Shown here piece by piece: positions 32,499-41,517 of a stretch of 64,000 nt of DNA (its first letter is position 1; every line of letters begins with the position of its first letter). Below the pieces are notes generated by a model, which had not been told where the DNA came from, ran no database searches, and saw only the letters and a program-made list of their open reading frames with translations. This DNA comes from Solirubrobacteraceae bacterium (GTDB lineage: Bacteria > Actinomycetota > Thermoleophilia > Solirubrobacterales > Solirubrobacteraceae). The stretch is from positions 558,001 to 622,000 of the forward strand of contig JAUJOT010000002.1 in assembly GCA_030447505.1 (NCBI GenBank), in the 5' to 3' direction. The position numbers were made by a program, and so were the translations under genes.

Positions 32499-34327
32499 CA
32501 GCCGATCCGCACGTTGCGCCGGATGACGCGCTCGTTGCCGACGCGGTCGCGGCCGGTGATCTTCAACCGGAAGGCGCCCCTGCCGCGATAGCGGTGGCGC
32601 GCACGCAGCCTCGTCGTCGCGCGCGCGCCCTTGGACCGGTCCCCCCACGACACGACGATCGACCGCATGCCCGACGCGTGGTCCCCGCGCGGCGCCGCGT
32701 CGCGGGCGCGCACCGAGACGGTGACGACGCGGCGCGAGCGCTTGTAGCCGACGCTCACGCGTGGCGCGAGACCGTCGATCCGCAGGCGGCGCGTGCGCGA
32801 GCGCTTGATCTGTCCGCGCCCGTCGATCGCCAGTACCTGCCATCTGCGCGTCGGCCCGCTGATCGGCGTCGTGGGCGTGAAGACGGTGTCCGTCGTCTCC
32901 CCCACGACCGTGCCGTCGACCGTGACGACGTAGCGCAGAGCGCCCCAGAGGCTGAACGACGGCTGCCAGCTCAGGCGCGGCCGCGCGCTCTGACAGCAGC
33001 GCTGCGACGTGTAGCCGGCGAAGTTGCCCGGCGGGCGGTCGACGTAGCCGGCGACGATCCTGCGATCCTCCGCGCCGCCCTGGACCCAGCCGACGACGAC
33101 GCCGCCGGCGCGGTCGGCCGCCACGTCGAAGCCGAGCTGCGGGACCACCGCGCCCAGCTCGGGCCGCGACAGCAGCTGCTCGACGCCCGGCCTGCCGTCC
33201 TCGATCGTGCGCACGCGGACGATCGGCGGCGCGCCCGGGCCGGCGAGCACGGCCGCGATCAGGCCGCTGTTGTTCTCCGACATCGCCGGCACCACCGCGG
33301 GCGCGGCGACGCTCGGGAAGAACGCGCGGCTGCCGACGCCGAAGCGGTCGCGCTCGAGGATCGCCGACATCGGCTGCCCGCTGAGCGCGCCGGTCGTCAT
33401 CCCGACGCCGACGCCGCGACCGTTGAGGTCGATCCGCGGGCGGCCGACGGGCTCGCCGGCGGGCTCGTCGATCGCGACCGGCGGGTCGAAGGTCGTCCCG
33501 CGCTGCCGCCGCGCGAGGATCCTCGAGCCACCGTCCGTGAAGCTCTGGCGAAAGACGACCCAGGCGTAGCTCGAATCGTCCTCGGCGTCGACGTCGGGCA
33601 GGTCGGAGAGCATGGGCACGCGCCCCTCGAAGTCCGCCGGGGTGAGGTCCTGCGGCGCCTTGGAGAGGGCGCCCCCGAACATCTTGCGCGCGTAGACGCG
33701 GCCGCCCTCGCCCCACGTCACGACACCGATGCCGTCGGCGGAGATCGCGACGCGCGGGCGCCCGCCGTCGACGCCCGCGAGGCGGGCCGGATCGACGTCG
33801 GCCGGCTGCTCGATCACGCCCCAGCCGTTCGTGCGGCGGTCAAGGCGCGCGACCCGCACGTCGCCGCCGGCGCTGAACGTCGCGTACGCCGTGCCGTTGA
33901 TCGACAGATCGACGGCCGGATCGGCGCCGGCGCCGAGCGGCACGGGCGCCGACCAGGCGCCGCCCGCGGGACGAACGACGCCGTGCACGACGCCGGCGCT
34001 GACGAACACGACCGCGAGGCGACCGGCGTCGGAGGCGCCGACGACGGGCTGCGAGCTCGCGGTCGGCAACGCCGCGTCGATCCGCTCGGCCGCCTTGAAG
34101 ACGCCGCCCTCGAAGCGCGCCACGAAGATGTGATCGACGCCGTCGACGCTCTTGACGTAGGCGAGCGCACCGCTGCCATCGCGCGCGAGGTCGAGGTCGC
34201 CGAGCGAGCGGATGTCCGGGCTGGGTCCGTCGACGGAGTCGCCGGCGAAGAACGCCGCCTGCGCCGCGGCTGGCGCGAGCGCGGCGAGCATGGCGAACAG
34301 GCATGTGAATCGAAGAGGACGGCGCAT
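32498..34327 (-). CDS. Secreted protein with propeller-like repeats and Ig-like C-terminus
   Basis: A cleavable signal peptide is clear (MRRPLRFTCLFAMLAALAPA, cut near AQAAF). The 609-residue protein then has repeated blocks of the type ARDGSGALAYVKS, DAGRLAVVFV, ISADGIGVVTWGEGG and DRAGGVVVGWVQGG, which look like blades of a beta-propeller. The last 180 residues contain an Ig/fibronectin-like stretch (PTTPISGPTRRWQV) and a very basic end. Exported and probably surface-associated; ligand unknown. The gene overlaps folP by one base. Confidence 0.75.
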   Translation of the reverse strand: MRRPLRFTCLFAMLAALAPAAAQAAFFAGDSVDGPSPDIRSLGDLDLARDGSGALAYVKSVDGVDHIFVARFEGGVFKAAERIDAALPTASSQPVVGASDAGRLAVVFVSAGVVHGVVRPAGGAWSAPVPLGAGADPAVDLSINGTAYATFSAGGDVRVARLDRRTNGWGVIEQPADVDPARLAGVDGGRPRVAISADGIGVVTWGEGGRVYARKMFGGALSKAPQDLTPADFEGRVPMLSDLPDVDAEDDSSYAWVVFRQSFTDGGSRILARRQRGTTFDPPVAIDEPAGEPVGRPRIDLNGRGVGVGMTTGALSGQPMSAILERDRFGVGSRAFFPSVAAPAVVPAMSENNSGLIAAVLAGPGAPPIVRVRTIEDGRPGVEQLLSRPELGAVVPQLGFDVAADRAGGVVVGWVQGGAEDRRIVAGYVDRPPGNFAGYTSQRCCQSARPRLSWQPSFSLWGALRYVVTVDGTVVGETTDTVFTPTTPISGPTRRWQVLAIDGRGQIKRSRTRRLRIDGLAPRVSVGYKRSRRVVTVSVRARDAAPRGDHASGMRSIVVSWGDRSKGARATTRLRARHRYRGRGAFRLKITGRDRVGNERVIRRNVRIG

Positions 34328-34359
34328 CGGGGCCTTTCAACCACTGACGTCGCGCAAAG

Positions 34360-36060
34360 TTACGCGCTGCCGACGACGCCGTCGGCGCGCGCCTCGGCGC
34401 TCCAGGCATCGAGCTGCGTTCGCAGATCGCCGTCGTCCCACCCCAGCTCGGCCTGCAGGGTGGCCGCGACGCGCTGCACGGCCGGACCGCCGGAGCCCAG
34501 ATCGCGCCCCGCCAGCAGGCCCAGGCGCGTGCGCCGCAGCAGGACGTCGCCGATCGTCCGCGCCTGCTCGCGGCGGACCGCAAAGGCGACCTCGGCGAGC
34601 AGGTCGGGCAGGTCGCAGACGATCGGCTGCGCCAGCTCGGCGCGCTCGCGCGCAACCGCCAGCACGTCGTGCGCGGCATGGCCGTAGCGCCCGGCGAGCG
34701 CCGCGAGCGCCTTCTCCGGCACGCCGTCGACGCGCGGCAGCTCGGAGACCGCGACCGGCGCCCCGAGCGGGATCTCGTGCGTGCGGCAGGGCGCGTCGCG
34801 CGCCTCGCGCTCGACGAGGCGGTCGACGGCCATCTTCGCCATCCGCCGCCAGGTCGTGAGCTTGCCGCCCGTGATCGTGACCATGCCGCTCGACGTCTCG
34901 TACAGCTCGGCCTTGCGCGAGATGTCGACGGACTTCTTCGGGTCGCCGGTCGTGATCAGAGGCCGCACGCCGGCATAGGCGCCGGTCAGATCGCCCGCGC
35001 CCAGCGACGTGCCGAAGTACTCGTTCGTCGCGTCGAGCAGGTACTCGACGTCCTCCTGCGCCGGCGCGACGTGGTGATCGTTCAGCTCGCCTTCGAAGTC
35101 GTTGTCGGTCGTGCCCAGCAGCGTTCGGCCCTGCCACGGCAGCGCGAAGATCGAGCGCCCGCCGCCGGCCGGCACGATCGCGCCCGCGCCGGCGAGCGGC
35201 AGATCCTCGTGGCGCAGCGTGATGTGCGTCCCGCGGCTCGGGCGGATGCGCGGCACCTCGGCCTCGTCGTGCAGCTCGGTCGGGCGCAGCCGGTCGGCCC
35301 AGACGCCGGTCGCGTTGACGACGTTCGACGCCTCGATGACGAACTCGTCACCGCTCGCGCCGTCGCGCACCCGCACGCCGGCGGCGCGGCCCGCTTCGTC
35401 GCGCACGAGCTCGCCGACGTCGAGGCGGTTTCCGACGACGGCGCCGAAGCGCTCGGCCTCGCCGAGGACGGTCAGCACGAGGCGGACGTCGTCGGTCTGG
35501 CAGTCATAGAACAGGTAGCCCGATGTCGGAGCGCGCTGCGCCAGTGCCGGGATCAGCTCGAGCACCTCATCGCCGGAGATGACGCGGTGGCGCTCGGGAC
35601 TCCAGTCGGAGAAGTCGCCGGCGAGGTCGGGCGCCGGCCGCCCCCGGCGCGCGCGTGGCAGCCGCGAGCGCCCGCGCAGCCGCTCGACCGCCATCACGTC
35701 GTAGAGGTTCAGCCCGACGCCGGTCAGGCGGTCGGGCCGCGCGCCCTCGAAGGCCGCCACGACGAGCGGCAGCGGATGGACCAGGTGCGGCGCCAGCGCG
35801 ACCATCAGCTGGCGCTCGAGCAGTGCCTCGCGGACGAGCCCGAGATCGAAGTTCTGCAGGTAGCGCAGGCCGCCGTGGACGAGCTTCGAGGAGCGGCTGG
35901 ACGTGCCGGCCGCGAAGTCGGCGCGCTCGACGAGCGCGACGCTGTAGCCGCGCGTCGCGGCATCCAGCGCGACGCCGGCGCCCGTGATCCCGCCGCCGAT
36001 CACGACGACGTCGAACTGCTCCTCGGCGAGCGCCGTCAGGGCGTCCGCTCGTTTCATCAT
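34360..36060 (-). CDS. glpD: Glycerol-3-phosphate dehydrogenase, FAD-dependent
   Basis: The 566-residue flavoenzyme oxidises glycerol-3-phosphate to dihydroxyacetone phosphate and passes electrons to the quinone pool. The N-terminal FAD-binding motif is VVVIGGGITGAGVALDAATRG, followed by GTSSRSSKLVHGGLRYL, both diagnostic; later segments are VVNATGVWAD, PSRGTHI, and the C-terminal TITGGKLTTWRRMA. The ATG at 36060 overlaps the pntB stop (TGATG), so it is the last gene of the transhydrogenase operon. An ATG 3 bases further in is an equal alternative. Confidence 0.95.
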   Translation of the reverse strand: MMKRADALTALAEEQFDVVVIGGGITGAGVALDAATRGYSVALVERADFAAGTSSRSSKLVHGGLRYLQNFDLGLVREALLERQLMVALAPHLVHPLPLVVAAFEGARPDRLTGVGLNLYDVMAVERLRGRSRLPRARRGRPAPDLAGDFSDWSPERHRVISGDEVLELIPALAQRAPTSGYLFYDCQTDDVRLVLTVLGEAERFGAVVGNRLDVGELVRDEAGRAAGVRVRDGASGDEFVIEASNVVNATGVWADRLRPTELHDEAEVPRIRPSRGTHITLRHEDLPLAGAGAIVPAGGGRSIFALPWQGRTLLGTTDNDFEGELNDHHVAPAQEDVEYLLDATNEYFGTSLGAGDLTGAYAGVRPLITTGDPKKSVDISRKAELYETSSGMVTITGGKLTTWRRMAKMAVDRLVEREARDAPCRTHEIPLGAPVAVSELPRVDGVPEKALAALAGRYGHAAHDVLAVARERAELAQPIVCDLPDLLAEVAFAVRREQARTIGDVLLRRTRLGLLAGRDLGSGGPAVQRVAATLQAELGWDDGDLRTQLDAWSAEARADGVVGSA

Positions 36061-37484
36061 CAGAGCTGGGCGAGCTCCGATGTGATCTCGGACACGCTCG
36101 CCTTCGCGTCGCCGAACAGCATCTGCGTCTTCTCGCCGTGGAAGAGCGGGTTCTCGATTCCGGCGAAGCCCGACGCCATCGAGCGCTTGAGGACGATGAC
36201 CTGCCTGGACTCGTCGACGTTGAGGATCGGCATGCCGTAGATCGGCGAGTCGGGCTTCAGGCGCGCGTCGGGGTTCGTGACGTCGTTGGCGCCGATCACG
36301 AGCGACACGTCGGTGCGGCCGAACTCCGGGTTGATGTCGTCCATCTCCTTGAGCTGGTCGTACGGCACGTCGGCCTCGGCCAGCAGGACGTTCATGTGGC
36401 CCGGCATGCGGCCCGCGACCGGGTGGATCGCGTACTTCACCTCGATGCCCTTCTTCTCCAGCGCCTTGGCCATCTCGCGGACCGCGTGCTGGGCCTGCGC
36501 GACCGCCATCCCGTAGCCGGGCACGACGACGACCTGGCGCGCGTAGGCGAGCAGGATCGCGACGTCGGCGGCGCTCGTCGAGCGCACGGTGCCACCGGTC
36601 TCGCCGCCCGCTCCCCCGCCGCCGGCGGCGGGCGCCTCGCCGCCGAAGCCGCCCAGCAGCACCGAGCCGATCGAGCGGTTCATCGCCTTTGCCATCTGGT
36701 CGGTCAGGATCGTGCCCGAGGCGCCGACGATCATGCCGGCGACGATCAGCGCGTAGTTGTCGAGCGCGATCCCGGCGGCTGCGGCGCTGAGCCCGGTGAA
36801 GGCGTTCAGGGTCGAGATCACGACGGGCATGTCGGCGCCGCCGATCGGCAGCACGGCGAGGTTGCCGAGGATCGCCGCCGCGATCAGGATCGCCAGGAAG
36901 AGGCCCTCGCTGTCGGAGCCGAGCAGGATCGCGACGCCGGCGCCGATCGCCGTCGCCAGCAGCGCGATGTTCACGAACAGCCCGGCCGGGACCTTCACCG
37001 GGCTGCCGGAGATCAGGCCCTGGAGCTTTCCAAAGGCGATGTTCGAGCCCCAGAAGGAGATCGAGCCGACGATCGCCGCGAAGATCAGCGGCACGCCGAT
37101 GTCGAGGTTGTCGGACAGGTTGCCGCCGAGATCGCGGAACTCCGCCCACGCGATCAGCGCGACCGCGCCGCCGCCGACGCCGTTGAAGAGCGCCACCATC
37201 TGCGGCATCGCGGTCATCTTCACGTTGCGCGCCGCGGGAACGCCGACGATCGTGCCGATGATCAGCCCGACCGCGATGAGCGCGAACTCCGAGCCGTCGA
37301 GATCGCGGTTCAGCAGCGTCGCGACGACCGCGAGCAGCATTCCGGCGGCGGCGATCTTGTTGCCCTGGACGGCGGTCGTCGGGCTCGTCAGCTTCGCCAG
37401 GCCGGTGATGAAGAGCGAGAACGCGACGATGTAGGACGCGTTGATGAAGTTGACGTCCTGAAAGAACGCCGCGGCGAGGCTCAC
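36060..37484 (-). CDS. pntB: Proton-translocating NAD(P) transhydrogenase, beta subunit
   Basis: 474 residues. The N-terminal half is hydrophobic with about eight helices, and the C-terminal 180 residues form the NADP(H)-binding domain III with VVVPGYGMAVAQAQHAV, GRMPGHMNVLLAEADVPY and VIGANDVTNPDA, plus VLKRSMASGFAG near the end. It works with the two alpha subunits encoded just upstream to make NADPH at the expense of the proton gradient. Overlaps pntAB by 4 bases and glpD by one. Confidence 0.96.
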   Translation of the reverse strand: MSLAAAFFQDVNFINASYIVAFSLFITGLAKLTSPTTAVQGNKIAAAGMLLAVVATLLNRDLDGSEFALIAVGLIIGTIVGVPAARNVKMTAMPQMVALFNGVGGGAVALIAWAEFRDLGGNLSDNLDIGVPLIFAAIVGSISFWGSNIAFGKLQGLISGSPVKVPAGLFVNIALLATAIGAGVAILLGSDSEGLFLAILIAAAILGNLAVLPIGGADMPVVISTLNAFTGLSAAAAGIALDNYALIVAGMIVGASGTILTDQMAKAMNRSIGSVLLGGFGGEAPAAGGGGAGGETGGTVRSTSAADVAILLAYARQVVVVPGYGMAVAQAQHAVREMAKALEKKGIEVKYAIHPVAGRMPGHMNVLLAEADVPYDQLKEMDDINPEFGRTDVSLVIGANDVTNPDARLKPDSPIYGMPILNVDESRQVIVLKRSMASGFAGIENPLFHGEKTQMLFGDAKASVSEITSELAQL

Positions 37485-37831
37485 TTCTGCGGCTCCTCCG
37501 CGACCGGCTCGGGCTTGCGCTTGAACATGCTCAGCATCCGGTCGGTGACGAGGAAGCCGCCGACGACGTTGATCGTGCCAAAGGCGATCGCGATGACGAG
37601 GATGAGCTGGTTGAGGAAGCCCTCGCCGTGCGCGATCGCGACGAGGCCGCCGAGCAGCACGATGCCGTGGATCGCGTTCGTGCCCGACATCAGCGGCGTG
37701 TGCAGCGTGTTGGGGACCTTCGAGATGACCTGAAAGCCCACGAACGCGGCGAGGATCAGGATCGCGATCTCGGTCAGCAGCGGGCTGCCGGTGTCGACGG
37801 CCAGCACGGTGATGACGGCGTGCGGCTGCAT
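37481..37831 (-). CDS. pntAB: NAD(P) transhydrogenase alpha subunit, membrane part
   Basis: A 116-residue membrane protein with three hydrophobic helices, corresponding to domain II of the split alpha subunit: ILILAAFVGFQVISKVPNTLHTPLMSGTNAIHG carries the family landmark (shown in part: VPNTLHTPLMSGTNAIHG). Short polar ends. It lies 4 bases after pntAA and overlaps pntB, so the three-subunit form of the enzyme is encoded. Confidence 0.95.
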   Translation of the reverse strand: MQPHAVITVLAVDTGSPLLTEIAILILAAFVGFQVISKVPNTLHTPLMSGTNAIHGIVLLGGLVAIAHGEGFLNQLILVIAIAFGTINVVGGFLVTDRMLSMFKRKPEPVAEEPQK

Positions 37832-37835
37832 CGCG

Positions 37836-39005
37836 CTACTCCTCCTCGCGCGCGGCTGCTGCCGGCGCCGGCGCGGCCGCCTGCAGCGTCTTCTTCGCGC
37901 CCGCGTGGACGACCTCCCCGTCGCGCGTGATGCAGGCGCCGGCGATGATCTCGTCGTCGAAGTTCAGGTCGATCCGGCCGTCCTCGCCGACCAGCAGCTC
38001 GAGCAGCGACTGGACGTTGCGCGAGTACAGCGCGGAGGAGTGCTCGGCCATCGAGGCCGGCAGGTTCAGCGGCGAGACGATCGTGACGTCGTGCTTGACG
38101 ACGGTCTCGCCGGGCTCGGTCAGCTCGCAGTTGCCGCCGGTCTCGCCCGCGAGGTCGACGATCACGCTGCCGGCCTTCATCTTCTCGACGCTCTCGGCGC
38201 TGACGAGGCGCGGCGCCGGCCGTCCCGGCACGAGCGCCGTCGTGATGACGACGTCGAACGTCGCGATCTTGTCGGCGAGCTCCTGCTGCTGGGCCTTCTT
38301 CTCGTCCTCGGTCAGCTCGCGCGCGTAGCCGCCCTCGGCCTCGGCCGGGCGGGTGGGTCCGGTTCCCTCCAGCTCGAGGAACGTCGCGCCGAGCGACCGG
38401 ACCTGCTCCGCCACGGCGGCGCGCACGTCGTAGCCCGTCACCTGGGCGCCGAGCCGGCGCGCGGTGGCGATCGCCTGCAGGCCCGCGACACCCGCGCCGA
38501 GCACGAGCACCTTGGCCGGCGGGACCGTGCCGGCCGCGGTCATCATCATCGGCAGGAAGCGGCCGAGGTGGTTCGTCGCGACGAGCACCGACTTGTAGCC
38601 CGCGACGTTCGACTGCGAGGACAGCGCGTCCATCGACTGCGCGCGCGAGATGCGCGGGATCGCCTCCATCGCAAAGGCGGTCGCCCCCGCGTCGGCGAGC
38701 GCCTGCGTCGTCTTCGGGCTCGACAGCGGCCCGAGGAAGCCGATCAGGACCGTGCTCTTGCCGAGCTTTGCGATCTCGTCGTCTGACGGCGCGGCGACCT
38801 TCACGACGACGTCGGCGCTCCAGACGTCGTCGGAGATCGTCGCGCCCGCGTCCTCGTAGAGCGCGTCGGAGAGCATCGAGCCCTCGCCCGCGCCGGACTG
38901 CACGACGACCTCGAAGCCCTTCGCGGTGAGCTTGCGCACGATCTCGGGGACGAGTGCGACCCGCGTCTCACCCGCTGCGGTCTCCTTGGTAACACCCACC
39001 CTCAT
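37836..39005 (-). CDS. pntAA: NAD(P) transhydrogenase alpha subunit, NAD-binding part
   Basis: 389 residues of the alanine-dehydrogenase/PNT family. It starts MRVGVTKETAAGETRVAL, has the family segment GFEVVVQSGAG, and the Rossmann NAD motif VLVLGAGVAGLQAIATARRLGA. A C-terminal 25-residue Ala/Glu tail is extra. Cytoplasmic; binds NAD(H). First gene of the pntAA-pntAB-pntB-glpD operon; about 39 bases separate it from the convergent end of the next operon at 39045. Confidence 0.96.
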   Translation of the reverse strand: MRVGVTKETAAGETRVALVPEIVRKLTAKGFEVVVQSGAGEGSMLSDALYEDAGATISDDVWSADVVVKVAAPSDDEIAKLGKSTVLIGFLGPLSSPKTTQALADAGATAFAMEAIPRISRAQSMDALSSQSNVAGYKSVLVATNHLGRFLPMMMTAAGTVPPAKVLVLGAGVAGLQAIATARRLGAQVTGYDVRAAVAEQVRSLGATFLELEGTGPTRPAEAEGGYARELTEDEKKAQQQELADKIATFDVVITTALVPGRPAPRLVSAESVEKMKAGSVIVDLAGETGGNCELTEPGETVVKHDVTIVSPLNLPASMAEHSSALYSRNVQSLLELLVGEDGRIDLNFDDEIIAGACITRDGEVVHAGAKKTLQAAAPAPAAAAREEE

Positions 39006-39044
39006 GCGGCCGTGAACATATCCGACTCGCGAGTTCTCGACCGG

Positions 39045-39896
39045 TCAGGGCTGGGGAACGGCGACGGGGAGATCGTCGGCGATCGCAAGCGCGAAGCGGT
39101 CGGCGAGGACCGACTCGTCCAGCGCCCGCGCCGCCGCCGCCACGCCGGCCTCGTCCGTGCCGGTCACGAACCAGACCGGCTGGCGGCCGGTCTGGCGCGT
39201 GGCGGCGATCAGGCCGGCGCCGTCACCGAGCGTCCGGGCGACGTCGCCGCCGGGACCCAGCACGAGCAGGCGCTCTGCGGAGGCGTCGAAGCGCGCGTAG
39301 ACGCCGCTCGCGCGCGGGCCGGCGTCGATGCTGTCGGCTTCGAACTCGCGCCCGCGCAGCCGCTTCCAGGGCGCGACGAGGATCCGCAGCGTCTCGTCCG
39401 CCGCGCTGCGGCTGATGATGCTGCGCCCGGCGACGACGCCGAGCCCGACGAGCTTGTCGGCGACCGCGGCGCAGGCCCCGCCGCGGGGGTCGTCGCACTC
39501 GACGCGGACCGGTAGGCGCCTTCCGTCGGACCCGCGCAGGAAGGGCTCGGGAAAGGCGCCCACGACCGCCCGGATCTCGCGCGCGGCGCCCGCCTCGTGC
39601 TGGTCGAGCCAGACGCGGTCTCCGCCCTGCACGGTCAGCTCGGACGCCGCCTCGTCGGCGAGGATCCCGTTGACGAACAGGCTCTGCGCGCCCCGCCTGT
39701 TCGGATGGCGCTCGAAGATCCGCGCCAGGCCGCCGGCTGACGGGACGCGCTCGAGCGCGACGACGTCGTCGGCGCCGAAGTCGCGCGTGACGGTGATCGA
39801 GATCTCGTCGCTGCTCGTGTTCGCCGACGCTCCGCAGCCTGCGAGCGCGGTCATGGCGAGGACGAGCGCGAGCGCGCGGGCGTGTATGGGCGACAT
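39045..39896 (-). CDS. Lipoprotein, hypothetical, DUF4430-like start
   Basis: Using ATG 39896, the 283-residue protein has a lipoprotein signal (ALALVLAMTALAGCGAS, lipobox LAGC), so it should be anchored outside the membrane. Residues 30-100 (ISITVTRDFGADDV, then VPSAGGLARIF and SLFVNGILADEAA) resemble DUF4430-type surface domains, here only a tentative match. The rest has no family I know. The gene is divergent from the cobalamin adenosyltransferase, 31 bases away. A longer frame to 39950 would overlap that gene. Confidence 0.72.
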   Translation of the reverse strand: MSPIHARALALVLAMTALAGCGASANTSSDEISITVTRDFGADDVVALERVPSAGGLARIFERHPNRRGAQSLFVNGILADEAASELTVQGGDRVWLDQHEAGAAREIRAVVGAFPEPFLRGSDGRRLPVRVECDDPRGGACAAVADKLVGLGVVAGRSIISRSAADETLRILVAPWKRLRGREFEADSIDAGPRASGVYARFDASAERLLVLGPGGDVARTLGDGAGLIAATRQTGRQPVWFVTGTDEAGVAAAARALDESVLADRFALAIADDLPVAVPQP

Positions 39897-39927
39897 CGCG
39901 CGCGCCACTGTAGCGTTGGTCAGTGCC

Positions 39928-40503
39928 ATGACCGTCAACCTCACACGCATCTATACGAAGCTCGGCGACGGCGGCGAGACGCACCTCGGCGACATGAGCC
40001 GCGTGCCGAAGACCCATCCGCGGATCGAGGCCTACGGCGACGTCGACGAGCTCAACGCGCAGATCGGCGTCACGCTGACCGTGACGGGCCTGCCCGAGCA
40101 GTACGCGGGTTGGCTGCGGCGCATCCAGAACGACCTCTTCGACGTCGGCGCCGACCTCGCCGTCCCGGACACCGCCGGCCAAGCCGCTGGTCGCGGCGAG
40201 CGCGAGCGCCTGCGCGTCAGTCCGGACCAGACGACGTGGCTCGAGGCCGCCTGCGACGAGGTCAACGCGACGCTCGAGCCGCTGCGGTCCTTCGTCCTGC
40301 CCGGCGGGACGGCGGCGGCCGCCCAGCTGCACGTCTGCCGCACCGTCTGCCGCCGCGCCGAGCGCCGCGCGCTGCTGGTCGAGGACTCCAACCCCGAGGT
40401 CGTGCGATACCTCAACCGCCTGTCGGACCTGCTCTTCATCCTCAGCCGCGGGGCCAACGACGGCGAGGAGCCGCTCTGGGAGCCCGGAAGGTCGCAGCGC
40501 TGA
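39928..40503 (+). CDS. pduO: Cob(I)alamin adenosyltransferase, PduO type
   Basis: This enzyme transfers adenosyl from ATP to cob(I)alamin. The ATG at 39928 gives 191 residues starting MTVNLTRIYTKLGDGGETHL, the conserved ATP-binding start (TRxYTKxGDxGxT), followed by RIEAYGDVDELNAQIG and a C-terminal RRAERRALLVEDSN and YLNRLSDLLFILSR. All are diagnostic for the PduO family. Its stop overlaps the start of the next gene by one base. No other cobalamin gene is nearby. Confidence 0.94.
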   Translation: MTVNLTRIYTKLGDGGETHLGDMSRVPKTHPRIEAYGDVDELNAQIGVTLTVTGLPEQYAGWLRRIQNDLFDVGADLAVPDTAGQAAGRGERERLRVSPDQTTWLEAACDEVNATLEPLRSFVLPGGTAAAAQLHVCRTVCRRAERRALLVEDSNPEVVRYLNRLSDLLFILSRGANDGEEPLWEPGRSQR

Positions 40504-41147
40504 TGGACGGCGAGGAGATCCGCGCGCTGCTGGCCTCGGTCGTGGCGCCGGCCGAGATGCCGATCCCCGTGCCGCCGAACATGTCGGCGATCCCGGCGGC
40601 GCCGGTACTCGATGCCGGCGCCGATCCGGCCGAGGTCGAGGCCTGGGTGCGCTCCGTGCTCGGCTGGCCCAAGCGCGTCCCGCCGATGTTCGCCCCGCCC
40701 GACGCCGCAGAGCGCGAGCTGATGTTCTACATCGTCCCCGACAAGGAGCTCGAGCGCGGGCGCGCGCCCGCGGTCTCGCTGGGCGGCTCGGACCTGATCG
40801 CGTTCGTGCCGACGAAGGACATGGGCAGGGCGCGCCCGTTTTATGAGAAGACGCTCGGGCTGCCGATCGAGGGCGAGAGCCCGGTCGCCTGCGCATTTCG
40901 CGCGAACGGCGTGCTGCTGCGCGTCATCGTCGTCGAGCAGCTGACGCCGTTTCCGTTCACGCTGCTGGGCTGGAGCGTCGAGGACATCGCGGCGACCGTC
41001 GCCGCGCTGACCGCGCGCGGGGTCGCCTTCGACCGCTTCGAGGGCGTCGAGCAGGACGAGCTCGGCGTCTGGCGCTCGCCGGGCGGGGCGCAGGTCGCGT
41101 GGTTCAAGGACCCCGACGCCAACACGCTGTCGCTGACGCAGTTCTGA
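40503..41147 (+). CDS. VOC (glyoxalase-fold) protein with an N-terminal extra domain
   Basis: 214 residues. The C-terminal 115 residues are a VOC domain: LIAFVPTKDMGRARPFYEKTLGLP, later WSVEDIAATVAALTARGV and VAWFKDPDANTLSLTQF. The first 85 residues (MDGEEIRALLASVVAPAEMP onward, with AGADPAEVEAWVRSVLG and a final YIVPD) are not part of a VOC fold. They resemble the stand-alone 94-residue protein encoded next (AGADLDDVRAWVESVGG, YYVVPE). Substrate unknown. Coupled to pduO by a one-base overlap. Confidence 0.82.
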   Translation: MDGEEIRALLASVVAPAEMPIPVPPNMSAIPAAPVLDAGADPAEVEAWVRSVLGWPKRVPPMFAPPDAAERELMFYIVPDKELERGRAPAVSLGGSDLIAFVPTKDMGRARPFYEKTLGLPIEGESPVACAFRANGVLLRVIVVEQLTPFPFTLLGWSVEDIAATVAALTARGVAFDRFEGVEQDELGVWRSPGGAQVAWFKDPDANTLSLTQF

Positions 41148-41166
41148 ACTACACTGCCCCCGCGTC

Positions 41167-41451
41167 ATGGCCTCCGACGATGCGATCCGCACGCTCCTTG
41201 CCGGCATCCCGCCGCAGCCCTTCATCTGGGTCGAGAAGGGCTGCGTCGCGATCATGGAGGACAAGGTCGCCGAAGCCGGCGCCGACCTCGACGACGTGCG
41301 CGCGTGGGTCGAGTCCGTCGGCGGTCACGAGGACCGCACGATCCCCGTCACAGCGACGCGACGCGGCACGAGCGCCGCGCCCAAGCCGGTCGGCCGGCGC
41401 TACTACGTCGTGCCCGAAGCCGCGCTGGGCGGCGACGCGACGGCGGCGTAG
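41167..41451 (+). CDS. Small protein related to the N-terminal domain of the preceding VOC protein
   Basis: 94 residues from ATG 41167. It aligns by eye with residues 1-85 of the upstream gene: xDDAIRTLLAGI against GEEIRALLASV, AGADLDDVRAWVESVG against AGADPAEVEAWVRSVLG, and YYVVPEAAL against FYIVPDKEL, with similar spacing. So this domain exists both alone and fused to a VOC domain in two adjacent genes. Function unknown. No signal or membrane segment. Confidence 0.72.
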   Translation: MASDDAIRTLLAGIPPQPFIWVEKGCVAIMEDKVAEAGADLDDVRAWVESVGGHEDRTIPVTATRRGTSAAPKPVGRRYYVVPEAALGGDATAA

Positions 41452-41517
41452 GCCCCGCTCCGCTTGCAGGCGCGTATAAGCTCGCGTTCGGCGAGCAACC
41501 GCAATCAGGGAAACGTC

